Assembly (NCBI GenBank): GCA_023412475.1
Contig: JAEYNR010000056.1
Location: forward strand, 1 to 40,736
Length of the DNA stretch: 40,736 nt
Direction of reading: 5' to 3'
Source of the DNA: Fibrobacterota bacterium
Lineage (GTDB): Bacteria > Fibrobacterota > Chitinivibrionia > Chitinivibrionales > Chitinispirillaceae
The position numbers and the translations under genes are program-made. Shown piece after piece: positions 24,570 to 32,422 of this stretch. The notes under the pieces are model-generated. The model was not told the DNA's origin, did no database searches, and worked only from the letters and a program-made list of their open reading frames with translations. Every line of letters starts with the position of its first letter. Within the stretch, counting starts at the first letter, position 1.

Positions 24570-27038
24570 ATGATAAAAAGAAAAATATTAACAATTGTAG
24601 TTTTGATAGGATTGTTTTTCAGTGTCAGCAATGCAGCTCTGGAAGCGGTGACCGTTCCAATCGATTTTATTCATGAACCCGGTGCCGGTCTTGGTTATTT
24701 GGGCAAGGTCAGCTATACACTTACCATAGATACCACAGATTTAGGTTTTTATAAGTACGATTCGATTATTGTGAAACTGGAGATAGTGCCGGAAAAGGGA
24801 GGTAAAGCTTTAGAACTGGATGCGGTTGAAGGAGCGGTTGGAGTGATTCACATTCTTCCCAAAGAACCTCAGAGAGACATTTTTTTCCGTTTTTCTGGAA
24901 ACCCCAGCGGAAAGTACAAGGCTGTGGTAACGGTAACTGCACTCGAGACGGAAGTAATGAAGAAGACAAAGGCAATGTGTAATGAGGCATCGGTTAATGA
25001 ATTGGTAAAGCTGTTTAGTGGTATTGCTTCCACCGATGAGGAAGGAGTACCTAACACTTTCTTTGAACAGGAAGGGGTTAGCACTTCCTCGGGAACGCTT
25101 AAGAATATCCGTTCTGCGGATGGCCCGCATGGTATGAATACCCGTAACTGGGGGGGAGATGCAACCTGTTTTACCACCTGTGGTGGTCTGGCATGCACCT
25201 GGGATCCTGATCTTGCATATGAACAGGGAGTGGCCATGGGTGAGGAGTTCAGGGCACACAGACGCAATGTGTGTTTGGGCCCTTCAGTTAATATCGTGAT
25301 GAATCCGATGGGTGGTCGTTCGTTCGAATATTTTAGTGAAGATGCTTACCTCACTGCCAAGATGGCGGCTGCTCAGGTAAAAGGTTTGGCAGCCAGAGGT
25401 GTTATCGCTGCTGTAAAACATTATGCTGTCAACAACAAGGAAACTAATAGAGAACTGTTATCCGCACAGATAGATGAGAGAAGTTTACACGAGCTTTATC
25501 TGCCTCAGTATAAGGAATGCGTGGTTAAAGCCGGAGCCTTGGGTATAATGACTGCTTATAATAAGATCAATGGGCAATATTGTACTGACAGTAAGTATCT
25601 GGTGGAGGACCTTCTGAGAAACACCTGGGGTTTTTTAGGTTATACAATGAGTGACTGGGATGCTCTTGTTAATGATGAAACTCTGGGTGATGCTGTTAAA
25701 TATGGAGCAGATCAGTTACTTCCTAAAGTAAGATATTTAGAGAGCCATTTTACCAGTGAACCTGTATATGCCAGGAAAAAAGCCAAGCACATTATCTACG
25801 CAAATGGTAAAGTCGGTCTGCTTAACCAAAATTATGATCATGCTGCCTACGAAAACACACTCAATTCAAAGGCTCACAAAGATCTTGTACGGAAAATCGG
25901 TTCCAAGGCGCTTGTTCTGGTAAAGAATGAGGGAAATGTGTTACCTGTTCCAAAGACTGGCAAGAAAATATTTATCACCGGTGGAACCTATACCGCTGGC
26001 AGTATGGGAGCGGACTCAAGGCAGAGTCAATATAACAACAAGCAGGAACACCAGGTAGCCCGTCTGGGGGGTGGTGATTCCTGGTATTGGGAAAGTTCTC
26101 TTGTGAAAGTCAAAGATGAAGATAGAATAAGTCCGGAAATTGGAATTACTAGTTATCTGGATGATCTCAATGCGGAGAATAAGACCAGGATTGTAGAAAA
26201 CATGTATGATGCAGATTACATAATAGTGGTAACCGGTGCTCATGATGAGGGAGAGGCGGCTGACCGGTCTGATCTGAGGGTTTTTGAGGATACAAAAGTG
26301 CAGGAAGCCCTGAAGGTTACAACAGCTAAAACAATTGTTCTCTATTCTGGTGGTTCATCCTCTTTGCCTGGCAACTGGTCAGATGCTCCGGCAATTCTGG
26401 TTTGTTTCGGTCCTGGTCAGCAACAGGGCTATTCCATGGCTGATGTAATTTTTGGTGATGAGTGTCCCGGTGGCAAACTGAATATGACTTTTCCGGCAAC
26501 CGATAAACAGACGGCCAATTTTAATTTCGAAGGGGATAGCGATGATCTTACCTATGGCAAACCAGAAGAAGCACATGGCTATTTCAAAGTAGATTATATG
26601 GGTGAAGAACCACTGTTTGCTTTTGGGCATGGCTTAAGCTATACCACATTTGCATATTCTAATCTTCAGATTTATCCCTCAAAGATAAAAAAAGGTGATC
26701 GTATCTATGTATCTGTAGATGTGACCAATACCGGAGAGGTCAAGGGAGACGAAGTGGTACAGTTATACCTTTCTCTGCCCACCGGAACTGTTTCGGTTCG
26801 GAAGCAGGATCTCAGAGGCTTTGATCGGGTAACTCTTGAACCAGGCCAGAAGGAGAAGGTTCGTTTTACACTGGATCCCGAAGATATGGCTTATTTTAAA
26901 GTGGGTTCAAAAGAATTTGATGGAAATGGTAAGTGGGAACTGCTTACCGGAAAGTATAAAGTACGTGTAGGTACTTCATCAAAGATTACTCCTAAGCCAG
27001 CAGAGCCATCCTTGAGCGGTTCTTTTACAGTGAATTAA
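24570..27038 (+). CDS. Exported glycoside hydrolase family 3 beta-glucosidase-like enzyme
   Basis: GH3 enzymes release terminal sugars, typically glucose from beta-glucan oligosaccharides. The 822-residue protein has a signal peptide (1-23) and an extra N-terminal beta-sandwich-like domain (about 24-125) not part of the core. The catalytic barrel contains SADGPHGMN, GRSFEYFSEDAY, KHYAVNNKETNR and the nucleophile Asp362 in MSDWDA. The GH3 C-terminal alpha/beta sandwich follows (LVLVKNEGNVLPVP...GGKLNMTFP) and then a fibronectin-III-like domain (about 715-822, VSVDVTNTGEVKGDEVVQLYL). No sorting module is present at its end, unlike GH44 and the gene just upstream, so it may stay periplasmic. A strong terminator ends the operon. 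Confidence 0.92.
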   Translation: MIKRKILTIVVLIGLFFSVSNAALEAVTVPIDFIHEPGAGLGYLGKVSYTLTIDTTDLGFYKYDSIIVKLEIVPEKGGKALELDAVEGAVGVIHILPKEPQRDIFFRFSGNPSGKYKAVVTVTALETEVMKKTKAMCNEASVNELVKLFSGIASTDEEGVPNTFFEQEGVSTSSGTLKNIRSADGPHGMNTRNWGGDATCFTTCGGLACTWDPDLAYEQGVAMGEEFRAHRRNVCLGPSVNIVMNPMGGRSFEYFSEDAYLTAKMAAAQVKGLAARGVIAAVKHYAVNNKETNRELLSAQIDERSLHELYLPQYKECVVKAGALGIMTAYNKINGQYCTDSKYLVEDLLRNTWGFLGYTMSDWDALVNDETLGDAVKYGADQLLPKVRYLESHFTSEPVYARKKAKHIIYANGKVGLLNQNYDHAAYENTLNSKAHKDLVRKIGSKALVLVKNEGNVLPVPKTGKKIFITGGTYTAGSMGADSRQSQYNNKQEHQVARLGGGDSWYWESSLVKVKDEDRISPEIGITSYLDDLNAENKTRIVENMYDADYIIVVTGAHDEGEAADRSDLRVFEDTKVQEALKVTTAKTIVLYSGGSSSLPGNWSDAPAILVCFGPGQQQGYSMADVIFGDECPGGKLNMTFPATDKQTANFNFEGDSDDLTYGKPEEAHGYFKVDYMGEEPLFAFGHGLSYTTFAYSNLQIYPSKIKKGDRIYVSVDVTNTGEVKGDEVVQLYLSLPTGTVSVRKQDLRGFDRVTLEPGQKEKVRFTLDPEDMAYFKVGSKEFDGNGKWELLTGKYKVRVGTSSKITPKPAEPSLSGSFTVN

Positions 27039-27074
27039 TTAGGGTAGATTGGTAATAATGCAGGATTTTTTTCT

Positions 27075-27110
27075 AAAGAATCTGGGGAAACCCAGATTCT
27101 TTTTATATTT
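27075..27110 (+). terminator. Rho-independent terminator after the GH3 operon
   Basis: AAAGAATCTGGG and CCCAGATTCTTT (27075-27086 and 27091-27102) form a perfect 12-bp stem with a GAAA tetraloop, followed by TTATATTTT. It lies 36 bases past the GH3 stop. Confidence 0.88.
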
Positions 27111-27245
27111 TAAACAGGAAATATTGTTTTCGCATTTCTTATATCTGATTGGTGGTGAGTTTAAACCTGCAATGAGATGAAGACGTTTAATTTATTGAGT
27201 TACTTACTTGATTGTACAAAAGGAAGGTTCTTTTAAGGAGAGAAC

Positions 27246-28559
27246 ATGATTAAACTAAAAACATTCTTCTTGTGTTACTTATTAAGCGCACTGGTATTTA
27301 GTGTGTCAGCACTGGAGTTGCAGACAGCAAAAGACCAGTTTAAAATTGGAATAAAGGGCAACGGTTCTTTCTGGTTCGGACAGGTCAACCGTGGTACCGG
27401 TATTCAGAGCTTCGGAACAGTTAAAAACGTCTGGACACAAAACGCATATGCTGGTTTGCTGCTTGATGTTACATACAGAGAAAAATTTAAAATAGTTACT
27501 GGGATAGAAGCAGAGACAAAATTCTCCTGGCCTATGGAGACTCAGTTTTCTGAAACTAAAATCGCCAGGCCGGAAGTTTCTATACTGGAATCTTATGGGA
27601 AGTATATGCTAAGGGGTAATTATAATACTCTTGATTTTACGGCAGGTGTTTTCAAATTCAAATATAATCCTGATGTGCGTAACCTTGGAGAATTTCTTTT
27701 CAGATCGGCTACATATCCTGCGTATGTTAGAACTGATTTTGATGATATCAGTGCAAAATTATTAGGGTTTAATATAAGCCATGATATCAGTGTCGGCTTT
27801 CATCATGATCTGCTTTTTACAACCGAAACGGTGTTTTATCCTGCAATGGACTGGTCATTAGCTTATCTATTTAATTATGATTTATTAAACAAAGGTTTTT
27901 TTAATTTTGGTGCAGGGATAAGCTTTGCACACCTTATTTCAGTGTACGACAGGGGAATAATTACCACTCCCAGGTCAGAGGATAACAGATTTATTAAAGA
28001 CGGAGATACTTCTTATTATTCGTTTAAAGGAAATAAACTAATGCTAAAAGCATCAATAGATCCTTTAGCGTTTGTCAGGCCAGTAGCTCTCTTTGGAAAA
28101 AATGACCTTAAAATTTATGCAGAAGCGCTTGTAGTCGGGTTGAAGTCATATCCAGATACAACTGCCAAAAGTAACACGTATAATCCCTCTTATTCAGATT
28201 GGTTGGAGAAGACAATCATTACCTTCGGATTTAATCTTCCAACATTTACTATTCTTGATGTAATGAGCCTTGAATTCGAATACTGGGATTCAAAATATTA
28301 TAATGATTATCGGCAGATCTATGTCATTGATGGCAGACCTTTGGCTCCGGGCCTAAATAAAGAAATTAAAGAATCAAATTGGAAATGGTCTCTATACATG
28401 AAACGATCTTTTTTTGATGGTCATATGGCCATTACTGCACAATGTGCACGAGATCACATGAGGCTCTTCAGTGCTCTTTATGACCGTGCAAACCACAGAG
28501 AGATGCTGGTGCAGGCTGGTGACTGGTGGTGGGTAACAAAGATCAGTTTTAATTTCTAA
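27246..28559 (+). CDS. Probable outer-membrane beta-barrel protein
   Basis: The 437-residue product has a signal peptide (1-22, TFFLCYLLSALVFSVSA) and a mature part made of many alternating strands with polar turns (FKIGIKGNGSFWFGQVN, AYAGLLLDVTYREKFKIVTG, NTLDFTAGVFKFKYN, KLMLKASIDPLA, LKIYAEALVVGLKS) and ends KISFNF, the aromatic C-terminus typical of barrels inserted by BamA. The number of strands suggests 14 to 18. No family is recognised; a porin-like or structural barrel is plausible. AAGGAGAG precedes the ATG. It follows the GH3 operon after a terminator, so it has its own transcript, shared with the next barrel gene 30 bases downstream. Uptake of GH44/GH3 products would be a reasonable but untested role. 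Confidence 0.7.
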   Translation: MIKLKTFFLCYLLSALVFSVSALELQTAKDQFKIGIKGNGSFWFGQVNRGTGIQSFGTVKNVWTQNAYAGLLLDVTYREKFKIVTGIEAETKFSWPMETQFSETKIARPEVSILESYGKYMLRGNYNTLDFTAGVFKFKYNPDVRNLGEFLFRSATYPAYVRTDFDDISAKLLGFNISHDISVGFHHDLLFTTETVFYPAMDWSLAYLFNYDLLNKGFFNFGAGISFAHLISVYDRGIITTPRSEDNRFIKDGDTSYYSFKGNKLMLKASIDPLAFVRPVALFGKNDLKIYAEALVVGLKSYPDTTAKSNTYNPSYSDWLEKTIITFGFNLPTFTILDVMSLEFEYWDSKYYNDYRQIYVIDGRPLAPGLNKEIKESNWKWSLYMKRSFFDGHMAITAQCARDHMRLFSALYDRANHREMLVQAGDWWWVTKISFNF

Positions 28560-28589
28560 ATCTGTAATAATAAAAACTCTGGAGTAAAT

Positions 28590-29411
28590 ATGAAATACTG
28601 TATATCTTTTTTATTATTAATGCTTATTGCAGCAAAAGGGTATTCCGATCCGGCATTTCTTATCGGAGTCAATGGAAATGTTTCCACTATTACCGGAAAT
28701 GATTCACTTAATATAAGCGATGATCTGGGAATGGGATTTGGATTCACGATGGGTTTCGAGCAGAATTTCTTCAAGCACTTATCCTTAATCATCGGTGCAG
28801 GATTTGAGTCCAGGGGTGAGAAGAATGTGCTCAGTGAAAATCTGACTTCAACCATTAAACAGGAAACTGTCCAGGAAATAGACATCCTCAGTTTGCAGAT
28901 ACCTATCCTGTTACAGTTCAACCTGCCAATCAGTATCTTTCGTTTAAGTGTGTTTGCCGGGCCTGATATGGGTATATTCCTTAAGGGTGAAAAAGTAAAT
29001 AATAAGAGAGTTTTCGTTCCGGAATCGGGTGGCCAACCTGCTCGTATTGACGACTTATCACCTGAAGAGATTAATTTTCAACGCGATATTAAAATGCTTG
29101 ACCTGGGAATTACAGCCGGTATTGGATTCGAAATCAACACCGGTAAGGTAGGTTCGGCTTTCATCCGGCCAGCAGCATATATTGGACTGGTTAATATATT
29201 ACACTTCAATCACGACAAAGATCAAAACGTAAACCTCAATGGTAAACATCTGGCAATGAGTGTCGCTGTCGGATATAAATTTAATATCAGGTCTTCTAAA
29301 CAATCTGAAGCTGAAGAAATTGAACCTGAGTTTAGGGAAGAATCCTCATCTTCGGGCTCTAATGACCAAAGTACAGATGATCTTGAAGGATACAGAAGTT
29401 ACATGCCCTAA
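28590..29411 (+). CDS. PorT-like outer-membrane beta-barrel protein
   Basis: This 273-residue protein has a signal peptide (1-19) and an eight-strand-type barrel pattern (FLIGVNGNVSTITG, MGFGFTMGFEQNFFKHLSLI, LSLQIPILLQFNLP, FRLSVFAGPDMGIFLKG, LGITAGIGFEINTG, LAMSVAVGYKFNI), as in the OMP_b-brl_2/PorT-type barrels common in Bacteroidota and Fibrobacterota. The motif LQIPILLQFN followed by AGPxxG is characteristic of that group. After the last strand a hydrophilic, acidic and Ser-rich tail of about 40 residues extends, presumably outside the barrel. The gene lies 30 bases after the larger barrel gene, with GGAG before its ATG, so the two form an operon. No periplasmic OmpA-like domain is present. 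Confidence 0.72.
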   Translation: MKYCISFLLLMLIAAKGYSDPAFLIGVNGNVSTITGNDSLNISDDLGMGFGFTMGFEQNFFKHLSLIIGAGFESRGEKNVLSENLTSTIKQETVQEIDILSLQIPILLQFNLPISIFRLSVFAGPDMGIFLKGEKVNNKRVFVPESGGQPARIDDLSPEEINFQRDIKMLDLGITAGIGFEINTGKVGSAFIRPAAYIGLVNILHFNHDKDQNVNLNGKHLAMSVAVGYKFNIRSSKQSEAEEIEPEFREESSSSGSNDQSTDDLEGYRSYMP

Positions 29412-29525
29412 CGGGTTCGAAAGTATAATATCGTTGCCCAATAAAGGAACTGGAAAATTTGAAAAATCAAAGCAGGGAGTCATATAATTCAAACGGAAGA
29501 TGTCCATACAGTATCTCCTTTGAAG

Positions 29526-29565
29526 AAAATTTCCAGATTTCGTGCTTCGAATTTCAAATTTTTCT
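29526..29565. repeat. Dispersed TTCGAATTTC-type intergenic repeat, copy 3
   Basis: AAATTTCCAGATTTCGTG followed by CTTCGAATTTCAAATTTTTC matches the flavour of the stretches at 3988-4023, 8093-8140 (reverse orientation) and 34011-34045. The surrounding non-coding region 29412-29946 (535 bases) has no other feature I can support except the ribosome site TAAGGAGG just before 29947; short frames in it look like chance. Confidence 0.5.
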
Positions 29566-29946
29566 GTTCCGAAGTAAAAAAATTCCAGTTAAAAATTATA
29601 CCGACACAGGTACAGGCAAAAATATATATTGAAGAACCCATAAAAGCTGACAGAGCTATGGGAAACGACAAAGGCCGATTTTTTAAGTTATTCTCATCCA
29701 TTAATATCTCTTTTAAACAGACTCATTTCTCCGGACATTTTTACCATTCGAATCGCGATTGAAAACAAGTGCGATTCATCTCTATTACTTCTCATTTTAT
29801 TTATTTCTCATGTTCTTATTAGATCAAATTCTTTGTCAAACTGATTTGAAACAGTTAACAGAAATGAATGCTGGTAAGCTTTAATTAACATTTCTTTCCC
29901 TTTCAAATTTCCAAAAACACCTATACTAAACTAAGGAGGCGCTAAC

Positions 29947-31113
29947 ATGCGTGTTGCACTTTTTTCCTGGGAGTCTTTGCATTCGATCAATATCGGCGGC
30001 TTGGGTGTTCATGTGAGTGAACTTGCTGCCGGCCTGGAACGGAGGGGACATGAGATTCACGTTTTTACTCGTCGGAAACAGGATCAGAGCCATTATGATC
30101 GGATTGATGGGGTCCATTACCATCGTGTCGACCATGGCGTTAGTGACAATTTTGTACAATCTATGGATTGGATGTGTCAGGCTATGGCACACCGCTTTCA
30201 TGAGGTCACCTCAATGATCGGGAAATTCGAACTGGCTCATGCTCACGACTGGCTCACTGGTAATGTGCTTAAATACATCAGTGATGGCTTTGGCACACCA
30301 GGTATCCTTACCATGCATTCGACCGAGTATGGTCGCGATGGCAATGTTTTTCACGATGGCTTTGCCAGTTGGATAAGGGACACCGAATCTGCTGCATGTA
30401 ATCATGCTAAAATGATCATCTCTATAAGCGGCTTTTTGGCAGAAGAGATTCAGCGTATATATGGAGTACATCATTCCAAGATCCATGTGGTGCCAAACGG
30501 GGTAGCATATCAGCATTTCAATGGATACCTTGAACCTGGATCGGTAAAGGGTCGATATGGAATTGTTCCGCTTGATCCTACAATTTTAGCTGCAGGTCGC
30601 ATGATTGCCCAAAAAGGTATGGATCTTTTAGTGGAAGCAGTGCCTATGGTGCTTGGGTATTTCCCTTCTGCAAAATTCATTATAGCCGGCGATGGTCCTG
30701 AGAAGGAGGGGGTAGTTAACCGAGCTAATCAGTTGGGAGTATCTCATGCAATCCGTTTTCTGGGAAGTATCTCAAGGGGGGAGTATAGCGAGCTGATGCG
30801 CTCTATTGATATCCTGGCACTGCCAAGCCGCAACGAACCCTTTGGAATTGTGGCACTGGAAGCGTGGGCGGCTGGTAAACCGGTGGTGGCCACTACTGCT
30901 GGTGGACCAAGGGAGTTTGTATGGCATAATGTAAATGGTTTCCTTGTTGATGCCAACCCTGGAGGTCTGGCTCATGGCATCGGTTCCCTTCTGGCAGATC
31001 ATGACCATTGCCGTGCTCTTGGGCGCAATGGAAGGGTAGCAGTTGAAGACAGGTTTAACTGGGACAATGTCGCCTCATATACCGAAGGTGTCTACAATGC
31101 TGCCCTGTGCTGA
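29947..31113 (+). CDS. GT4-family glycosyltransferase (glycogen-synthase-like)
   Basis: The 388-residue protein is a GT-B fold, retaining glycosyltransferase of family 4, cytoplasmic and without a signal peptide. The N-terminal domain has the glycogen-synthase-like opening (FSWESLHSINIGGLGVHVSE, with the GGLG loop) and HAHDWLTG. The C-terminal nucleotide-sugar domain shows AAGRMIAQKGMDLLVEA and the EX7E motif with Glu297 and Glu305 in NEPFGIVALEAWAAGKPVV. It is shorter than classical GlgA (about 480 residues), like the GT4 synthases of archaea and some bacteria. Glycogen, trehalose or surface-glycan synthesis cannot be told apart here. AAGGAGG precedes the ATG and a good terminator follows, so it is monocistronic. 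Confidence 0.87.
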   Translation: MRVALFSWESLHSINIGGLGVHVSELAAGLERRGHEIHVFTRRKQDQSHYDRIDGVHYHRVDHGVSDNFVQSMDWMCQAMAHRFHEVTSMIGKFELAHAHDWLTGNVLKYISDGFGTPGILTMHSTEYGRDGNVFHDGFASWIRDTESAACNHAKMIISISGFLAEEIQRIYGVHHSKIHVVPNGVAYQHFNGYLEPGSVKGRYGIVPLDPTILAAGRMIAQKGMDLLVEAVPMVLGYFPSAKFIIAGDGPEKEGVVNRANQLGVSHAIRFLGSISRGEYSELMRSIDILALPSRNEPFGIVALEAWAAGKPVVATTAGGPREFVWHNVNGFLVDANPGGLAHGIGSLLADHDHCRALGRNGRVAVEDRFNWDNVASYTEGVYNAALC

Positions 31114-31158
31114 AAAACTTGTTTGCCGAAATTTCATTTGAATGGATAATCAACAAAG

Positions 31159-31191
31159 CCTGGGAGTGGCTTGGGGGCTGCTCCAGGTTTT
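31159..31191 (+). terminator. Rho-independent terminator of the GT4 gene
   Basis: CCTGG, a bulged G and AGTGGC pair with GCTGCT and CCAGG (11 pairs, two of them G-U) around the loop TTGGGG, then TTTT. It starts 45 bases after the stop codon. Confidence 0.75.
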
Positions 31192-31359
31192 AAGTGTACA
31201 GAGAATGTTTGGAGAAAAGCCCGGGGATTGCGAATAAGTTACCCGCTGGCGAAAATGGGTGTTTCGGTTCAATACGAAATGCAGGAATTTTTGGGTTAAC
31301 CACAAGCCATCCACTCTCAGAAAGGTGCATCATCGAATCAAATCGTTCAAATCAAAAAG

Positions 31360-31389
31360 TTGCTTATCCTGATTTCAATAGCTTATATT
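31360..31389 (+). promoter_or_regulatory. Probable promoter of the lipoprotein gene
   Basis: TTGCTT (31360-31365), an 18-base spacer and TATATT (31384-31389) face the gene at 31466; the leader would be about 70 bases and contains AGGAG at 31453-31457. Nothing else is seen between the terminator and this site. Confidence 0.45.
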
Positions 31390-31465
31390 GCTATTACCGA
31401 TTAAACGGTTATACCTGCCATTCTTCATACAGGCCAATTAAAACAATCTTCACAGGAGTCTCAGT

Positions 31466-32062
31466 ATGCGTCTTTTTAGCCGAAAAGTAAATCTTATTAT
31501 TGCCGGTACATGTGTTGCCTATCTCTTTTGTGGATGTGCCAAGGCACCTGATGCAGAGCTGGCAGCGGCAAAAGCAGCCTTAAAAGCAGCCCAGGATGTA
31601 GAAGCCGATAAGTTCATGGCCAAGAATTTCCAAAATGTACAGAAAGTGGTTGAAGAAGCGGAGAAGGAAATTGCCAAACAGAAGAGTGAATTTTTCTTGA
31701 CTCGCAAATATACCAGAGTCACTAAACTACTTGAGACCGCAACAGAGATTACAAAAGAAATAACCGCTGATGCACCAAAGGCAAAGGAAAATATCGTTGC
31801 TCAGGTTAAGGAAAATCTGGCGTTAACAAAAACTATGGTGAGAGATACTGAAAATGACCTGAAAAAGGCATCAAAATTAAAGAATAGAAAAAGCCTTGTT
31901 CCGGATTTGAAAATTGAACTGCGTGCTGCAGATAGCATTGCTACTCTTGCTGCTGCCGAATTTGAAGCAGGAGACGTGCTGAAAGCTTCAAAGAGCCTCG
32001 ATGAATTTCAAGCACAGATAAAAAGAATTACTGATCTGCTCAAAGGCCCATCTGAAATGTAA
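31466..32062 (+). CDS. Probable lipoprotein with DUF4398-like coiled-coil
   Basis: The 198-residue protein has an N-terminal hydrophobic segment ending YLFCGC-AK, where the second Cys could be lipidated; the -3 residue is Phe rather than the usual Leu, so the lipobox is imperfect. The mature part is almost entirely helical and rich in Ala, Lys and Glu (ELAAAKAALKAAQDVEADKF; VVEEAEKEIAKQKSEFF), as in DUF4398-type periplasmic lipoproteins found beside envelope genes. It probably sits on the inner or outer membrane facing the periplasm. It has its own promoter candidate. DegP lies 360 bases downstream on the same strand, with a hairpin between, so a common transcript is uncertain. Confidence 0.68.
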   Translation: MRLFSRKVNLIIAGTCVAYLFCGCAKAPDAELAAAKAALKAAQDVEADKFMAKNFQNVQKVVEEAEKEIAKQKSEFFLTRKYTRVTKLLETATEITKEITADAPKAKENIVAQVKENLALTKTMVRDTENDLKKASKLKNRKSLVPDLKIELRAADSIATLAAAEFEAGDVLKASKSLDEFQAQIKRITDLLKGPSEM

Positions 32063-32082
32063 TCGATTTCTGTATATATCCG

Positions 32083-32118
32083 GTGCAAAGTACGTTACTT
32101 ACCTATCGTATTTTGCAC
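32083..32118 (+). other. Stem-loop downstream of the lipoprotein gene
   Basis: GTGCAAAGTACG and CGTATTTTGCAC pair over 12 positions with one G-U, around a 12-base loop. No T run directly follows (CTTTTT comes 10 bases later), so terminator activity is doubtful. The remaining bases up to DegP (32119-32410) show no other feature except AAGGAGG at 32411-32417. Confidence 0.6.
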
Positions 32119-32422
32119 TCGAATCCTGCACTTTTTCCTAAAACATCCCTTTTTCGCTTCTCAAAAACAAACAATAACATAACAAAATTCAGCCAGGTTT
32201 TGGTAAGGAGACCCATTACATTAACCACTATGGTTTTGGAGTTTAAAAAGGTTATATCTGATCGGAATTCACTCTGGAAACGAATGGAATTAACCCAAAT
32301 TGATGGTAGAATAGCCCAGCGATACTGCCAAATCAGCAGCTATCCACAACATTTTCCTTTCATAATCGAAATTTTAGTTCGAACAATCCAGAGTGCAATC
32401 GTTACTTTAAAAGGAGGTCCCG

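Noticed and set aside
29520..29762. 80-residue plus-strand frame
   Set aside because: It starts in the dispersed low-complexity repeat and the translation has no recognisable features.
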